From the NCBI GenBank assembly GCA_964421085.1, contig CAYQVO010000008.1, positions 1 to 64,000 of the forward strand: a stretch of 64,000 nucleotides of DNA, in the 5' to 3' direction. Below the pieces are notes generated by a model. It was not told the origin of the DNA. It did not search any database and saw only the letters and a list, made by a program, of their open reading frames with translations. Positions 8,334 to 16,931 of the stretch are shown here, piece by piece. Each line of letters opens with the position of its first letter. The stretch's first letter is position 1. The stretch comes from CAYQVO01 sp964421085 (lineage in GTDB: Bacteria > Bdellovibrionota_C > UBA2361 > CAYQVO01). The translations under genes and the position numbers were made by a program.

Positions 8334-9038
8334 TCAAAGTTCGAATTCAAAAACATTACAGGGCAACCCTCTGATCATCGATCCACTGTTATGAAAGGCG
8401 ATACCCTCGTATACGAAATCCCGGAACGGTACATGCGTGTGGCCGAAAAAGATATTCTTCACGCCATCGAGCAAATCTCCTTCTTCCGACTGAAGGTATT
8501 CAAGAATTGCGGGAGCAACGGCATCTTCCCTGTGAACCATATAGATAATCTTATGAAGTCGCGAAAAAAGAAGAACATCGTAAAGAATATTCATCAGCGG
8601 ACCCTTTTTGCTGTCGCCATGGAATTTCTTCCGGTATTCGTCCAGAGGGATGTTTCTCTTCATGCTGTCCAGAATATCCCCGTGAAGAAACACATGGGGT
8701 CCAAGCTTTACGTAGTGCGCATGCCAGCGGAGGTTGCTGTATCTCGAACTTAACCCGGCAAGCTTCGTGCGGAACGATGGCAGGGAATCGTGGTTGCCGC
8801 ATATAAAGTGAAATTCGACATCCGGATGCCGTGTCAAATTTTCCTCGAGCCAGTCCCCGGCTGCGGCGACGGTTTCAAGGACAGAAGGCAGACTAGTCCA
8901 TCGGAAATCAAAGATATCCCCGTTAAGCACAACCACACCGCATTCCGCCATCTTTGCTTCAATAGCGGGGATGTGCCGGGCGCTTGTCGAGCGGCGCGAG
9001 AACATGTGCATATCGGAAATTACGAAACCTTTTTTCAT
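8334..9038 (-). CDS. Calcineurin-like metallophosphoesterase (LpxH/UDP-2,3-diacylglucosamine hydrolase-like)
   Basis: 234 aa. All metal-binding motifs of the calcineurin-like superfamily are present in order: ISDMHM (D-x-H), LNGDIFDF (GDxxD), FICGNHDS (GNHD), HGDILD, and FFGHTHVPF (GHxH). Spacing and length resemble the LpxH/YbbF group, which includes enzymes that remove UMP in lipid A synthesis, but the exact substrate cannot be read from the sequence. No signal peptide. The start is ATG at 9038, and the gene is divergent from the small acidic ORF at 9255. Confidence 0.85.
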   Translation of the reverse strand: MKKGFVISDMHMFSRRSTSARHIPAIEAKMAECGVVVLNGDIFDFRWTSLPSVLETVAAAGDWLEENLTRHPDVEFHFICGNHDSLPSFRTKLAGLSSRYSNLRWHAHYVKLGPHVFLHGDILDSMKRNIPLDEYRKKFHGDSKKGPLMNILYDVLLFSRLHKIIYMVHREDAVAPAILEYLQSEEGDLLDGVKNIFFGHTHVPFRDFVYEGIAFHNSGSMIRGLPCNVFEFEL

Positions 9039-9254
9039 TGCCGGGATCCTTCTACACGCCTTCTTGAAATCAGGTTCGCTCGATATAGAGCGGACCCCTT
9101 CTTTTGAAATTCATTTATGAATCGCTCTAACTTCTCAGAAAAGCTGAGATTTCTCAACCTTCGCGGATCCGGCTGGAAAACCTGCCGATCTGAATGATAC
9201 ACAGGAAAGGATGGTTGATATAACCAGTATCAAGAGGTGCGTGGAAAGGACGAC

Positions 9255-9617
9255 ATGGCTTCCGAACCTGAGGATAGAATAGATACAGAGAAAGAAGACG
9301 AGCCGGAAGATCTCTTCCGCAGCGTTGGATCCGGCGCCCGCCGTGTGGCCAGAACGCATCTCGATGAAAACGGTCTGGACCGGCACATGAAACTCCGATT
9401 TCGGCAGCAGCAGGTCGGCCGTCGCACCGCCCAGCGCGATCTCGGACCTTCACGATTTTCACTTTCAATTCCCCGCTATGTTCTGGATAAAGTGCGCGAA
9501 GAGGTTCTTGGAATTAAACCTGAGAACTTCGGAATAGCGTCTGTCGAAGATTTCCGGCATAAACAGCTTGGCTTCGCGCTCGGGAACGCCCTGAGAAAAG
9601 ATCAGCGTAAAGAATAA
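9255..9617 (+). CDS. Small hypothetical protein, acidic N-terminus
   Basis: 120 codons from the ATG at 9255, chosen because GGAAAGGA lies just upstream; an earlier GTG at 9237 is in frame. Residues 1-30 are very acidic (DRIDTEKEDEPEDLF) and the remainder is basic (HMKLRFRQQQVGRRTAQR). No known family, signal peptide or membrane segment. Minus-strand frames are also open here, so confidence is limited. Confidence 0.5.
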   Translation: MASEPEDRIDTEKEDEPEDLFRSVGSGARRVARTHLDENGLDRHMKLRFRQQQVGRRTAQRDLGPSRFSLSIPRYVLDKVREEVLGIKPENFGIASVEDFRHKQLGFALGNALRKDQRKE

Positions 9618-9649
9618 AAACACCGGATCTCCACGGAAATGCATCCGGT
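9613..9649 (-). terminator. Candidate rho-independent terminator after rpsN
   Basis: ACCGGAT (9622-9628) pairs with ATCCGGT (9643-9649). Reading in the minus direction, the hairpin is followed by GTTTTTATT, a T-rich tract. It lies 35 bp beyond the rpsN stop and overlaps the end of the convergent small ORF. Confidence 0.45.
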
Positions 9650-9684
9650 TTGAGATTCGGGGGCGGCGCAAAAAACGCCGGAAC

Positions 9685-9990
9685 TTACCAGCTTGCCTTT
9701 GTGACCCCTGGAATTAATCCCTGATGGGCCATCTCACGGAAGCATATTCTGGACAGCATGAATTGACGGTAAACCCCTCTGGATCTTCCTGTAGCCATGC
9801 AGCGATTCCGGATTCTTGTTTTTGAACCATTGCGGGGCAGGGTCTGGAGTTTCGTGCGGGCAGCCTCGCGCTCTTCTTCACTCAGGTGAAAATTAACAGC
9901 CTTCCTGCGGAGTTCTTTTCGTATCGGCTCGTAGTGATTTGCCATACGGATACGTTTTTCGTTTCTAAGTGTTACACTCAACTTTGCCAT
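9685..9990 (-). CDS. rpsN: 30S ribosomal protein S14 (long, zinc-free type)
   Basis: 101 aa. It reads as S14 throughout: MAKLSVTLRNEKR at the start, the central TLPRNGSKTRIRNRC block, and RSRGVYRQFMLSRICFRE ending in GLIPGVTKASW. The length (about 100 aa rather than about 61) and the absence of a CxxC pair mark the zinc-independent form. It binds 16S rRNA in the 30S head. It stands outside any ribosomal protein operon, with only wall genes upstream, so it may be a second copy or a relocated sole copy. I see no clear Zur-like operator in 9991-10085. Confidence 0.97.
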   Translation of the reverse strand: MAKLSVTLRNEKRIRMANHYEPIRKELRRKAVNFHLSEEEREAARTKLQTLPRNGSKTRIRNRCMATGRSRGVYRQFMLSRICFREMAHQGLIPGVTKASW

Positions 9991-10085
9991 AGATAGTCCT
10001 GCTTATGTTTCCTGCAATGTGGTTCGAACCGTCTATTATTCCGATTTTACCGAAATAGTCAATGTTCCAGCCACTTAAGGTTGTG

Positions 10086-11189
10086 TTAATCGACGGGAAA
10101 TGTCGTCTGAAGAGCATTTTGCCGCTCAAAACGGTCAAGCGCGAGCTCGATAAGCTCTTCTATCAGCTGAGCGTACTGGAGTCCGCTGCATGTCCAGAGC
10201 TTTGGATACATGCTGATTTTGGTGAATCCCGGAATGGTGTTTATCTCGTTCAGGTATAAAGTCCCGTCACTTTTAAGGAAGAAGTCCACGCGCGCCATCC
10301 CTTCACAACACAGCACCTTGCAGGCATTCACAGCCATCTCCTGAATGTGCTGCAGTGCCGTGTTCGACAGTTCCGCAGGCACAAGAAGTTCTGCTCCGTT
10401 GGCATCGATGTATTTTGCTTCGTACGAGTAAAACTCATGCAGCGGAACGATCTCCCCCGCGAGCGACGCCCGGGGTTCCTCATTACCGAGCACGGAACAT
10501 TCAATTTCCCGCCCATCAATATGCTCTTCGATTATGACCTTCATGTCGTACCGGAAAGCATCTTCGATCGCAGCCTTGTACTGTTCTTCATTCCGCACCT
10601 TGCTGATGCCGACTGACGATCCCGTGTTTGCCGGCTTGATGAAGAGAGGATTTCCAAGCATTTTTGTTATCGCGCCGAATTCGGGAGCCTTCGCTGCACT
10701 GTTGATGGTCACAAACTTTGCGACCTGGATTCCTGCGTCACGCAGCAGACGTTTCATCACATCCTTGTCCATGCCCACCGCGGAACCAAGCACGCCTGCT
10801 CCGACGAATGGAGTGTTGAGAGTTCTGAGCAGTCCCTGAAGGGATCCATCCTCGGCCGATCCTCCATGCATTACGGGAAATACGACATCGATCGCACCGA
10901 GAGGAGTGCCGTCTGCAAGGCGGAAAAGACTTTCGGGCGCAGAGCCGGGGACTATATGAACAAGCCTGTTCGTAAGCCTGAGCGCTATTCGCTTCGGGTC
11001 GTCCGGCTGCAGAAGAAAATCGTTTTCGTCGAGCAGATGCCATCTGCCTTCCTTATCCACACCGATTACTGTGACCTCGTATTTCTCGAGGTTGACAGCT
11101 GAGACAACATTCCTTGCGGACATCAGCGAGACTTCGTGCTCCGGCGATTGCCCACCACACATTATCAAGAGGCGTCTTTTATCGTTCAT
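10086..11189 (-). CDS. ddl: D-alanine--D-alanine ligase
   Basis: 367 aa, ATP-grasp enzyme that joins two D-Ala for peptidoglycan precursors in the cytoplasm. N-terminal GGQSPEHEVSLMSARNVV, the conserved VFPVMHGGSAEDGSLQGLL, and NPLFIKPANTGSSVGIS (ATP-binding) are present. So are EHIDGREIECSVLG and the metal/catalytic end LYLNEINTIPGFTKISMYP. The length fits the DdlA type with the longer N-domain. It starts 6 bp downstream of the secreted protein gene (11196-11891), so the two are probably co-transcribed. Downstream on the same strand is rpsN. Confidence 0.97.
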   Translation of the reverse strand: MNDKRRLLIMCGGQSPEHEVSLMSARNVVSAVNLEKYEVTVIGVDKEGRWHLLDENDFLLQPDDPKRIALRLTNRLVHIVPGSAPESLFRLADGTPLGAIDVVFPVMHGGSAEDGSLQGLLRTLNTPFVGAGVLGSAVGMDKDVMKRLLRDAGIQVAKFVTINSAAKAPEFGAITKMLGNPLFIKPANTGSSVGISKVRNEEQYKAAIEDAFRYDMKVIIEEHIDGREIECSVLGNEEPRASLAGEIVPLHEFYSYEAKYIDANGAELLVPAELSNTALQHIQEMAVNACKVLCCEGMARVDFFLKSDGTLYLNEINTIPGFTKISMYPKLWTCSGLQYAQLIEELIELALDRFERQNALQTTFPVD

Positions 11190-11195
11190 ATCTGT

Positions 11196-11891
11196 CTATT
11201 TTTGAAGATGCTCGAGTTCGGCAAATACATTTGAAGTGTGTCCGGCAATTGCCTTAACGTAATCGGCAGCCTTTTTGATATTAGCTTCGGGCGAGGCCGG
11301 GCCTCCATACCTTTTCTTAAAATATTCCACATCGGATCCGTCACCCGCCGATATCTGTTTTATGGTGTCCCGGCACCGGATGTATTTAGGCCGCACATTC
11401 TCTGTAAATTCGCCTGTTGTTCCCAGATTTCCAATTCGCACCAGAAATCTCTGTCGCGCTTCCAGATCGTTCGCCTGCCATTTCTTCCAGAACGACAGAA
11501 GCGTCGGACATTCAGCCTTCTTCGAGATGCGGGAGTTGATGAGATCCGCCTCAAGCAACGCATCGAGTATCTCAGGGCAGATGGCCTTCGTAATCGTGCA
11601 GTATAGATAAACGCCGGTCAGGTGGTTGATGGCGGAATCTTTCGGCTGCTCAATTGCTGAAATGTGTCCGTCTTTCAGCGCCGGGATCTTTGCCTGAAGC
11701 GCCGACATGAAGTTCAAAGCATTCGCCTGAGCGGTCTTATACGGGTCCTTGCCGTCTTCGCCAATCCGCATATCAAGGGTCCCGGACTGGGAAACGCCGC
11801 CTTCAGGAGACGCTGAAAAAGAGATTGATGGGACTGCGTGGAGCAGCAGGACTGCAAGGGCAGAGAGGTAAAGAAGTCTTATTATTGTCAT
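11196..11891 (-). CDS. Secreted hypothetical protein, 231 aa
   Basis: The N-terminus has a classical signal peptide (IIRLLYLSALAVLLLHAVPS, likely cleaved after an SFS-A type site near residue 27). The mature part is mostly helical with several cysteines (YCTITKAICPE, KKAECPTLL, YIRCRDT), suggesting disulfides in the periplasm. No family recognised. It lies between the lytic transglycosylase (12930-11947) and ddl (11189-10086) on the same strand, so a role at the envelope is plausible but only by association. Confidence 0.75.
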   Translation of the reverse strand: MTIIRLLYLSALAVLLLHAVPSISFSASPEGGVSQSGTLDMRIGEDGKDPYKTAQANALNFMSALQAKIPALKDGHISAIEQPKDSAINHLTGVYLYCTITKAICPEILDALLEADLINSRISKKAECPTLLSFWKKWQANDLEARQRFLVRIGNLGTTGEFTENVRPKYIRCRDTIKQISAGDGSDVEYFKKRYGGPASPEANIKKAADYVKAIAGHTSNVFAELEHLQK

Positions 11892-11946
11892 TCTTGAAGC
11901 GTATCAGACGCCTGATGAGTGGTACAACTGCCATAAGTACCGGCGG

Positions 11947-12930
11947 TCAGGCGGCCATCATAAGTTCATTGACCCACTCTTGATGGTCCTTGAGGATTTT
12001 AAGAGCATAGGACATGACCTCCGCGGGAATCTTTCTTCTTCCGTCTTTTGCGTCCTGAACCCGGCCGGGGCCCCAGTTGTAGGCGGTAAGAACAAGCACC
12101 CGGTTGCCCTTGTACATCTGTTCGAGATACTTGAGATAGGCGATTCCGAGCTGCACATTGTAGTTGGGATCGGTGAGCTTGTGCTTCATTACCGACTTAA
12201 AGCCTTCGAGGCCCGCTATAAAGCGCCCTGTGCTCGGCATTATCTGCATCAGACCTCTTGCGCCCGCGCTTGAAACTGCAAAGCGGTCGAATGCGCTTTC
12301 CGACTTGATTACGGCGGCGACAAAGAGGGGATCGAAATTAGCTTTTTTGCTTTCATCGATTATCCTCAGTGCGAGACTTTCAGGGTTGACTCCCCTGCGC
12401 CCTCTTTTCTTTATGACCTGCACGAGTTTGGTTTGAACAAGGCTGTAAGACTGATACCTGTCTGCGACGAGTGGAGCGAAATGCGTGTTCGGCGCCGAAA
12501 GGTGGGCCGAAACACCAATAAGATTCGAAGCGACCACAGGCTGTGCAGCGAGCATTTTGGGAGGCTGCGATTTTTCCAGCGATTCCTTTACTTTCGAGTA
12601 GAGCTTCTCCGGGTGCGCCAGATAGGCGCCATCGATCTCATAAATGCTGCTTACCGACTGTTTGATTCGGGACGTTACCGAGGTTATCGAAAATCCCGGG
12701 TGACCATCAGCAGCATCCGAAGAGGCGTCTTTTGCGAGCAGGGAATATATTCCAATGAGAGCGAGAAATCCGGAAAAGAACACCAGCCCGCCGAGAATCT
12801 GTTTTTCGCTGTGTGAGGAGATGCAGGAGTTTATGAAAGACAGCCAGGAAGGATGGCAACGCGCGGCCTTTTTTACATGCGGCTTGTTTAATATTTTCCC
12901 CTGCGGAGCCTGAGGGTCGTTCACTGCCAT
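11947..12930 (-). CDS. Membrane-anchored lytic transglycosylase (SLT domain)
   Basis: 327 aa. One membrane segment near residues 47-65 (GLVFFSGFLALIGIYSLLA) anchors the protein. The middle 120 residues are a linker. Residues about 190-310 are a Slt70/MltC-type transglycosylase domain: FDPLFVAAVIKSESAFDRFA with the catalytic Glu in KSES, SSAGARGLMQIMPSTG, NVQLGIAYLKYL and LTAYNWGPGRV. The enzyme cleaves the MurNAc-GlcNAc bond with formation of 1,6-anhydroMurNAc. Neighbours are cell-wall genes on the same strand. Confidence 0.9.
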   Translation of the reverse strand: MAVNDPQAPQGKILNKPHVKKAARCHPSWLSFINSCISSHSEKQILGGLVFFSGFLALIGIYSLLAKDASSDAADGHPGFSITSVTSRIKQSVSSIYEIDGAYLAHPEKLYSKVKESLEKSQPPKMLAAQPVVASNLIGVSAHLSAPNTHFAPLVADRYQSYSLVQTKLVQVIKKRGRRGVNPESLALRIIDESKKANFDPLFVAAVIKSESAFDRFAVSSAGARGLMQIMPSTGRFIAGLEGFKSVMKHKLTDPNYNVQLGIAYLKYLEQMYKGNRVLVLTAYNWGPGRVQDAKDGRRKIPAEVMSYALKILKDHQEWVNELMMAA

Positions 12931-13349
12931 CTGCCTGCAACTTTATCCTCTAGCCAAACTTCGGCTTTACTTACCCTTAAATCCGTCGAATCCGTTCAAA
13001 TGCTTCCGGAAATCTTTTCTGCAGAGCCTGGAAAAACCTTCAGTCGAAATCTTCTGGTTTTTCCGGGAGTTGCGCCGGGATCATTCAGGAAAGGGAAGAT
13101 CATGGAAGAAGCAGGCCTCTTAATTTTTTTTGATTAGCGATCGCCCCTGCGGTAAATTTCTATGGAGCACGTGTCGTAATTTTCCATTCACCTTTTACTC
13201 GTGTGACTCCCTGAGGTTGTTAACCCCTTCTTGAAGCCTGGTTTTTTCGGCAATAGTGCGACAAGCACACGCCAGGGAGGTGTGTGCTGATTCAAATCTT
13301 CCAGAATTGCATGGAGGGATGTTCTGGAAGCAGAAAAACAGGAATGAAT
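12931..13349. other. Divergent intergenic region with hairpins upstream of the secreted paralogue cluster
   Basis: No gene seen in 419 bp. AGCACAC (13264-13270) and GTGTGCT flank a short loop, and CTTCCAGAA (13298-13306) pairs perfectly with TTCTGGAAG (13322-13330), ending 19 bp before the ATG at 13350. These could form a leader structure in the mRNA of the paralogue cluster or a protein-binding palindrome. No known riboswitch core was recognised. Confidence 0.4.
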
Positions 13350-14663
13350 ATGCCAGGAATAAGGACCTTGATAATTGCTGTGATGTTCTTCTCTGTTTCC
13401 ACTGCGGCGGCACTGGAAATATCGGGAAGAGTATCATACGAAGGAAACGGAATCGGAGTTCCAGGCGTCATTGTGCACGTTGCTTTGAACGGCAACCCGG
13501 ATGCCGACCACACCACGGTGACTGACAGTACCGGCGGCTATATTTTTTTCGACATCCCCTGCTCTACCCCTTACGAAGTGTGGGTAGAATCGCCCGGCTG
13601 CACTTTCTGCGTTCCCTTTCAAGGCATCTGCAACATGGGCAACAATATGGGCGGAGGGACTACGGGCTGTGGAAGCATACTTAACCTGGATTTCGTTGCG
13701 GATATTGACTGCCGGAAGCCCACCCCGACGTTTACTCCGACCGTGACGAGGACTCCCACCAGGACATCGACGCAGACACCGACTATCACTGCGACCTATA
13801 CATCGACGTTTACTCCGACCGTGACGAGGACTCCCACCAGGACATCGACGCAGACACCGACTATTNNNNNNNNNNNNNNNNNNNNNNNNNNNNNNNNNNN
13901 NNNNNNNNNNNNNNNNNNNNNNNNNNNNNNNNNNNNNNNNNNNNNNNNNNNNNNNNNNNNNNNNNCTCCGACCGTGACGAGGACTCCCACCAGGACATCG
14001 ACGCAGACACCGACTATTACAGCGACCGCCACAGCGACCACCACAGCGACCGCCACACCGACGGCATCTCAGACCGCGACACCCGAGAGCACACCGACGC
14101 CCTGCTGCTGCATCCTGTGTACACCGACCCCCACTCCTACCAGTGTGGTTACGCCGACAGCTACTGCTACTCCTGGAACTGCGTGCAAGGAGGACGACAT
14201 CTCCGGCAGAATTGCGGAAATTATCAAGGGTGCGACCGCGCAGCGAAAGCACAACAAGAAATTCCTTGTTCTTGTTCCGAAGACAAACAGATCCTGCAGA
14301 GCCAGGTTCACAAAGAAGAATAAAACGACCTATAAGACAATCCTCAAGCTCGTAAAGGGCATTGATCCGGCGCCGATGACGTGTCCGGATCCTCTATGCG
14401 TGAAAACTTACGAGAACACGGACATTCTTTATTCTGTAAACAAACGGGCCGGCCGGCTTAGAAAACTGCCGGATTCGCTCAGAAACTGCATTCCTCGCCC
14501 GGCGAGTGTGCCATGCACCCGTTCGGCTGCCGCATGCAGAGAGTCTTCACGCAAAGTCTATAACCTTCAAAAGGCTTTGAAGCAGTATGCCAGGAAGCTT
14601 CTGACTTCAACGAAGAAGGCGACTTCCAGGGTTCAGGGCTGGAGCTGCAGGAAGGACGCCTGA
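13350..14663 (+). CDS. Secreted Cna-B/carboxypeptidase-regulatory-like protein with Thr-Pro repeats (paralogue 1)
   Basis: 437 codons as assembled, across a 100-N gap. The start at 13350 is chosen because AGGA lies 6 bp upstream and a signal peptide follows at once (GIRTLIIAVMFFSVSTAAA); earlier in-frame starts would put extra residues before it. Residues about 25-125 resemble a carboxypeptidase-regulatory/Cna-B beta-sandwich (ISGRVSYEGNGIGVPGVIV ... TDSTGGYIFFDIPC). Next is a long Thr/Pro/Arg low-complexity stretch with a 78-bp repeat period. The last 150 residues are basic, helical and Cys-rich (CKEDDISGRIAEIIKG ... SCRARF ... CPDPLC ... CIPRP), a domain I do not recognise. Probably extracellular or surface-bound. 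Nearly the same architecture as the next gene, 19 bp downstream. Confidence 0.85.
   Translation: MPGIRTLIIAVMFFSVSTAAALEISGRVSYEGNGIGVPGVIVHVALNGNPDADHTTVTDSTGGYIFFDIPCSTPYEVWVESPGCTFCVPFQGICNMGNNMGGGTTGCGSILNLDFVADIDCRKPTPTFTPTVTRTPTRTSTQTPTITATYTSTFTPTVTRTPTRTSTQTPTIXXXXXXXXXXXXXXXXXXXXXXXXXXXXXXXXXXPTVTRTPTRTSTQTPTITATATATTTATATPTASQTATPESTPTPCCCILCTPTPTPTSVVTPTATATPGTACKEDDISGRIAEIIKGATAQRKHNKKFLVLVPKTNRSCRARFTKKNKTTYKTILKLVKGIDPAPMTCPDPLCVKTYENTDILYSVNKRAGRLRKLPDSLRNCIPRPASVPCTRSAAACRESSRKVYNLQKALKQYARKLLTSTKKATSRVQGWSCRKDA
13866..13965. other. Assembly gap (100 N) in Thr-Pro repeats
   Basis: Exactly 100 N inside the 78-bp tandem repeat of the gene at 13350-14663. The frame happens to be kept across it, but the real repeat number is unknown. 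Confidence 0.98.
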
Positions 14664-14682
14664 CGGTTAAAGGGGGGATTGA

Positions 14683-15780
14683 ATGTTTCGAATCTGGGTC
14701 TTGACGGCTGCTGCAGTGATTTTTGCGGTTTCCACCGCGGCTGCTCTCAATATTTCGGGAAGGGTTTCCGATCAGGGAAGCGGGATTGGAGTTCCAGGCG
14801 TCATTGTGCACGTTGCTTTGAACGGCAACCCGGATGCCGACTTCACCAGGGAAACTGACAGTACCGGCGGCTATATTTTTTCCGACATTCCCTGTGAAAC
14901 CCCCTACGAGGTATGGGTCGAACGACCCAACTGCACTTTCTGCGTTCCCTTTCAAGGCGTCTGCAACATGGGCAATAACATGGCGGGCGGGAGAATCGGC
15001 TGTGGAGACATCGTCAACGTCGATTTTTCGACAGTGTGCGCAACACCTACTCCTACGCCGACAAAGACGCCAACACGGACGTTTACTCCAACACCGACAA
15101 GGACCAGGACTCCGACGCCGACAAGGACCAGAACGTCCACCCCGACCCGGACCCGGACTCCGACAGTGACGCCGACCAGAACGAAAACACCCTGTCCGAC
15201 AAAGACACGCACGGCAACACCTGCTGCATCTCCGACAAGCACATGCGTGCCGTGCTGCAGCACTCCGACTCCGTGCCCGACTCTCACGCCGACTCCAGCA
15301 ATCGAGGTATGCAGAGAGAGTAATATCAGCCCGGACCTGAATCAGCTGCTGAAATCGGCGAAGGCGCAGCGAGCGCATAACAGAAAATTCCTTGCTCTCA
15401 TACCCAAAAGCAATGTGCCGTGCAGGAAGAAGTTCAAGAACAAGAATAATTCTCTCTACAAAACCGTTCTTCAGCTTATCAGGAGGATCGAGCCGGAGGT
15501 TTTAATCTGTCCTGAACAATACTGCTTGAGAACGTATGCGAACACGAATACGCTGAATGCGATCCAGAAGTATTCAGGACGCCTGGCGCGTATCTATAGA
15601 ATAGCTGAGAAGTGTGTGCGGCCTGCGAGATCGAATGCACCCTGCACCAGGACCATAGCTGAATGTTCGATGCAGCCGAGGTATAACCTCAGTAAAGCCA
15701 TGAAGCAGCACGCAGGAAAACTCCGGAATGCTGCAAAGAAGGCCTGCACGAGGATACCCGGCTCCGTGTGCCGGAGGTGA
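14683..15780 (+). CDS. Secreted Cna-B/carboxypeptidase-regulatory-like protein with Thr-Pro repeats (paralogue 2)
   Basis: 365 aa. A strong ribosome site (AAAGGGGGGA) precedes the ATG. The signal peptide is IWVLTAAAVIFAVSTAAA. The order is the same as in paralogue 1: beta-sandwich domain (NISGRVSDQGSGIGVPGVIV), Thr-Pro-Arg repeat (about residues 120-205) and Cys-rich basic tail (CRESNISPDLNQLLK ... VPCRKKF ... CPEQYC ... NAPCTRT). A 54-nt stretch (14788-14841) is identical to 13455-13508 in paralogue 1, pointing to recent duplication or gene conversion. Likely co-transcribed with it. Role unknown; adhesion or surface scaffolding is a guess from architecture. Confidence 0.85.
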   Translation: MFRIWVLTAAAVIFAVSTAAALNISGRVSDQGSGIGVPGVIVHVALNGNPDADFTRETDSTGGYIFSDIPCETPYEVWVERPNCTFCVPFQGVCNMGNNMAGGRIGCGDIVNVDFSTVCATPTPTPTKTPTRTFTPTPTRTRTPTPTRTRTSTPTRTRTPTVTPTRTKTPCPTKTRTATPAASPTSTCVPCCSTPTPCPTLTPTPAIEVCRESNISPDLNQLLKSAKAQRAHNRKFLALIPKSNVPCRKKFKNKNNSLYKTVLQLIRRIEPEVLICPEQYCLRTYANTNTLNAIQKYSGRLARIYRIAEKCVRPARSNAPCTRTIAECSMQPRYNLSKAMKQHAGKLRNAAKKACTRIPGSVCRR

Positions 15781-15863
15781 CCCAAATTCCGGCTGAAACC
15801 GCCTTGATTTTGTGCAATCATATTCCCGTTAATCCGAAAGCTTAAAGATTCGAGGGATTGGTT

Positions 15864-16931
15864 ATGACACGGCGCATTATGACAATTGTTGCTCTGCTGA
15901 CTGCGGCAGTTCTGGGAATGTATTCAGCCGGGGCTGCGCAGTGTGCGGTGTGTGAGACCGCGGTGTGTGAGACAGGGCTGTACAGAATAAGCGGAAGAGT
16001 TCTGAAGAACGGCATCGGGATTGGAGGAATTCTTATTGATGGCGGCGCCCTGGGGCAGATGACAACCGCAGCAGACGGCTCTTTCACATTCTGCGTTATT
16101 CCCAACGCGAATTTTTCCATAAAGCCTGTCGCCAGTTCCTGCCTTTTTGCTCCCCAGTACAGGGCGGGCACGATCGTCGGCGATCATCTGACTGCAAACT
16201 TCCTTGTAGAAAGCGGCATATGCAGTCTTCCGGTCCATTCGGTGAGCGGACGCGTGACAAGGAATGGGAGTGGTGCAGGTGGAGTGGTCATCACGCGTTC
16301 TGGTTCTTCAGATCAGACAATGACCGATGAAGCAGGCAATTATACTCTCTGTAACGTTCCCGACGGTATCTTCACGATCACCGCATCGAAAGCCGGCCTT
16401 GAATTCATTCCGGGATCCCGAACCATTGAAGTCCGCGGCGCCGATTTGACGGGCGTGGACTTTTCCGCGTCGATGCGTGGAGATGAGGCGTGCAGAACAC
16501 AGAGCTACAGTTCGAGAAAGAACTCCCTTAACAGCGACCTCGCGAAACTTAAGTCCGCAGGGCTGGCTTCCGCAAATGCGCTTTCAGAACTCAAAAGCGC
16601 AACGGCAAGACGTGCCGCAAGGAGTGGCCGGCGGAAGATTTCTTCTCTTTATGACTCGGCGGCTTACTATGTCGGCACTGTTCCCGGAACAGTTCTTGTA
16701 TGTCCGGCCGACATCAATGTTTGCACGTTCGAGACGACAGGAACGGATATTGCCGCGCTGAGGAAAGCGGGGCGAAGTCTCTACGCATCTGTACGGCGTC
16801 TTGCCGTACGGTATTGTTTCCTCGCCAAAAAAAGGCGTCCTGAGCTGTCGGCATGGAAGGTGCGCACATTGTACTTGAATTTCAGGGCGGGGGTGGACGG
16901 TCTGCCCGCAACTATCAGTGTCTGCAGGTAA
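15864..16931 (+). CDS. Secreted protein with two Cna-B/carboxypeptidase-regulatory-like domains (paralogue 3)
   Basis: 355 aa from the ATG at 15864 (GAGGGA about 7 bp upstream; a TTG at 15858 is also in frame). Signal peptide: RRIMTIVALLTAAVLGMYSAGA. Two tandem domains of the same fold occur, around residues 45-120 (YRISGRVLKNGIGIGGILI) and 125-205 (HSVSGRVTRNGSGAGGVVI ... DEAGNYTLCNVPDG). A basic helical tail with cysteines follows, like the tails of paralogues 1 and 2, but there is no Thr-Pro repeat. A short internal duplication (CAVCETAVCET) follows the signal peptide. The 3' end overlaps the convergent GH3 gene by 17 bp. Confidence 0.8.
   Translation: MTRRIMTIVALLTAAVLGMYSAGAAQCAVCETAVCETGLYRISGRVLKNGIGIGGILIDGGALGQMTTAADGSFTFCVIPNANFSIKPVASSCLFAPQYRAGTIVGDHLTANFLVESGICSLPVHSVSGRVTRNGSGAGGVVITRSGSSDQTMTDEAGNYTLCNVPDGIFTITASKAGLEFIPGSRTIEVRGADLTGVDFSASMRGDEACRTQSYSSRKNSLNSDLAKLKSAGLASANALSELKSATARRAARSGRRKISSLYDSAAYYVGTVPGTVLVCPADINVCTFETTGTDIAALRKAGRSLYASVRRLAVRYCFLAKKRRPELSAWKVRTLYLNFRAGVDGLPATISVCR

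Noticed and set aside
10010..10045. tRNA T-loop-like GGTTCGAACC upstream of rpsN
   Set aside because: It is an isolated palindrome with no surrounding tRNA structure.
13434..15378. Long Arg/Cys- or Val-rich minus-strand frames across the Thr-Pro repeats
   Set aside because: These are shadows of low-complexity repeat DNA opposite secreted genes with signal peptides.
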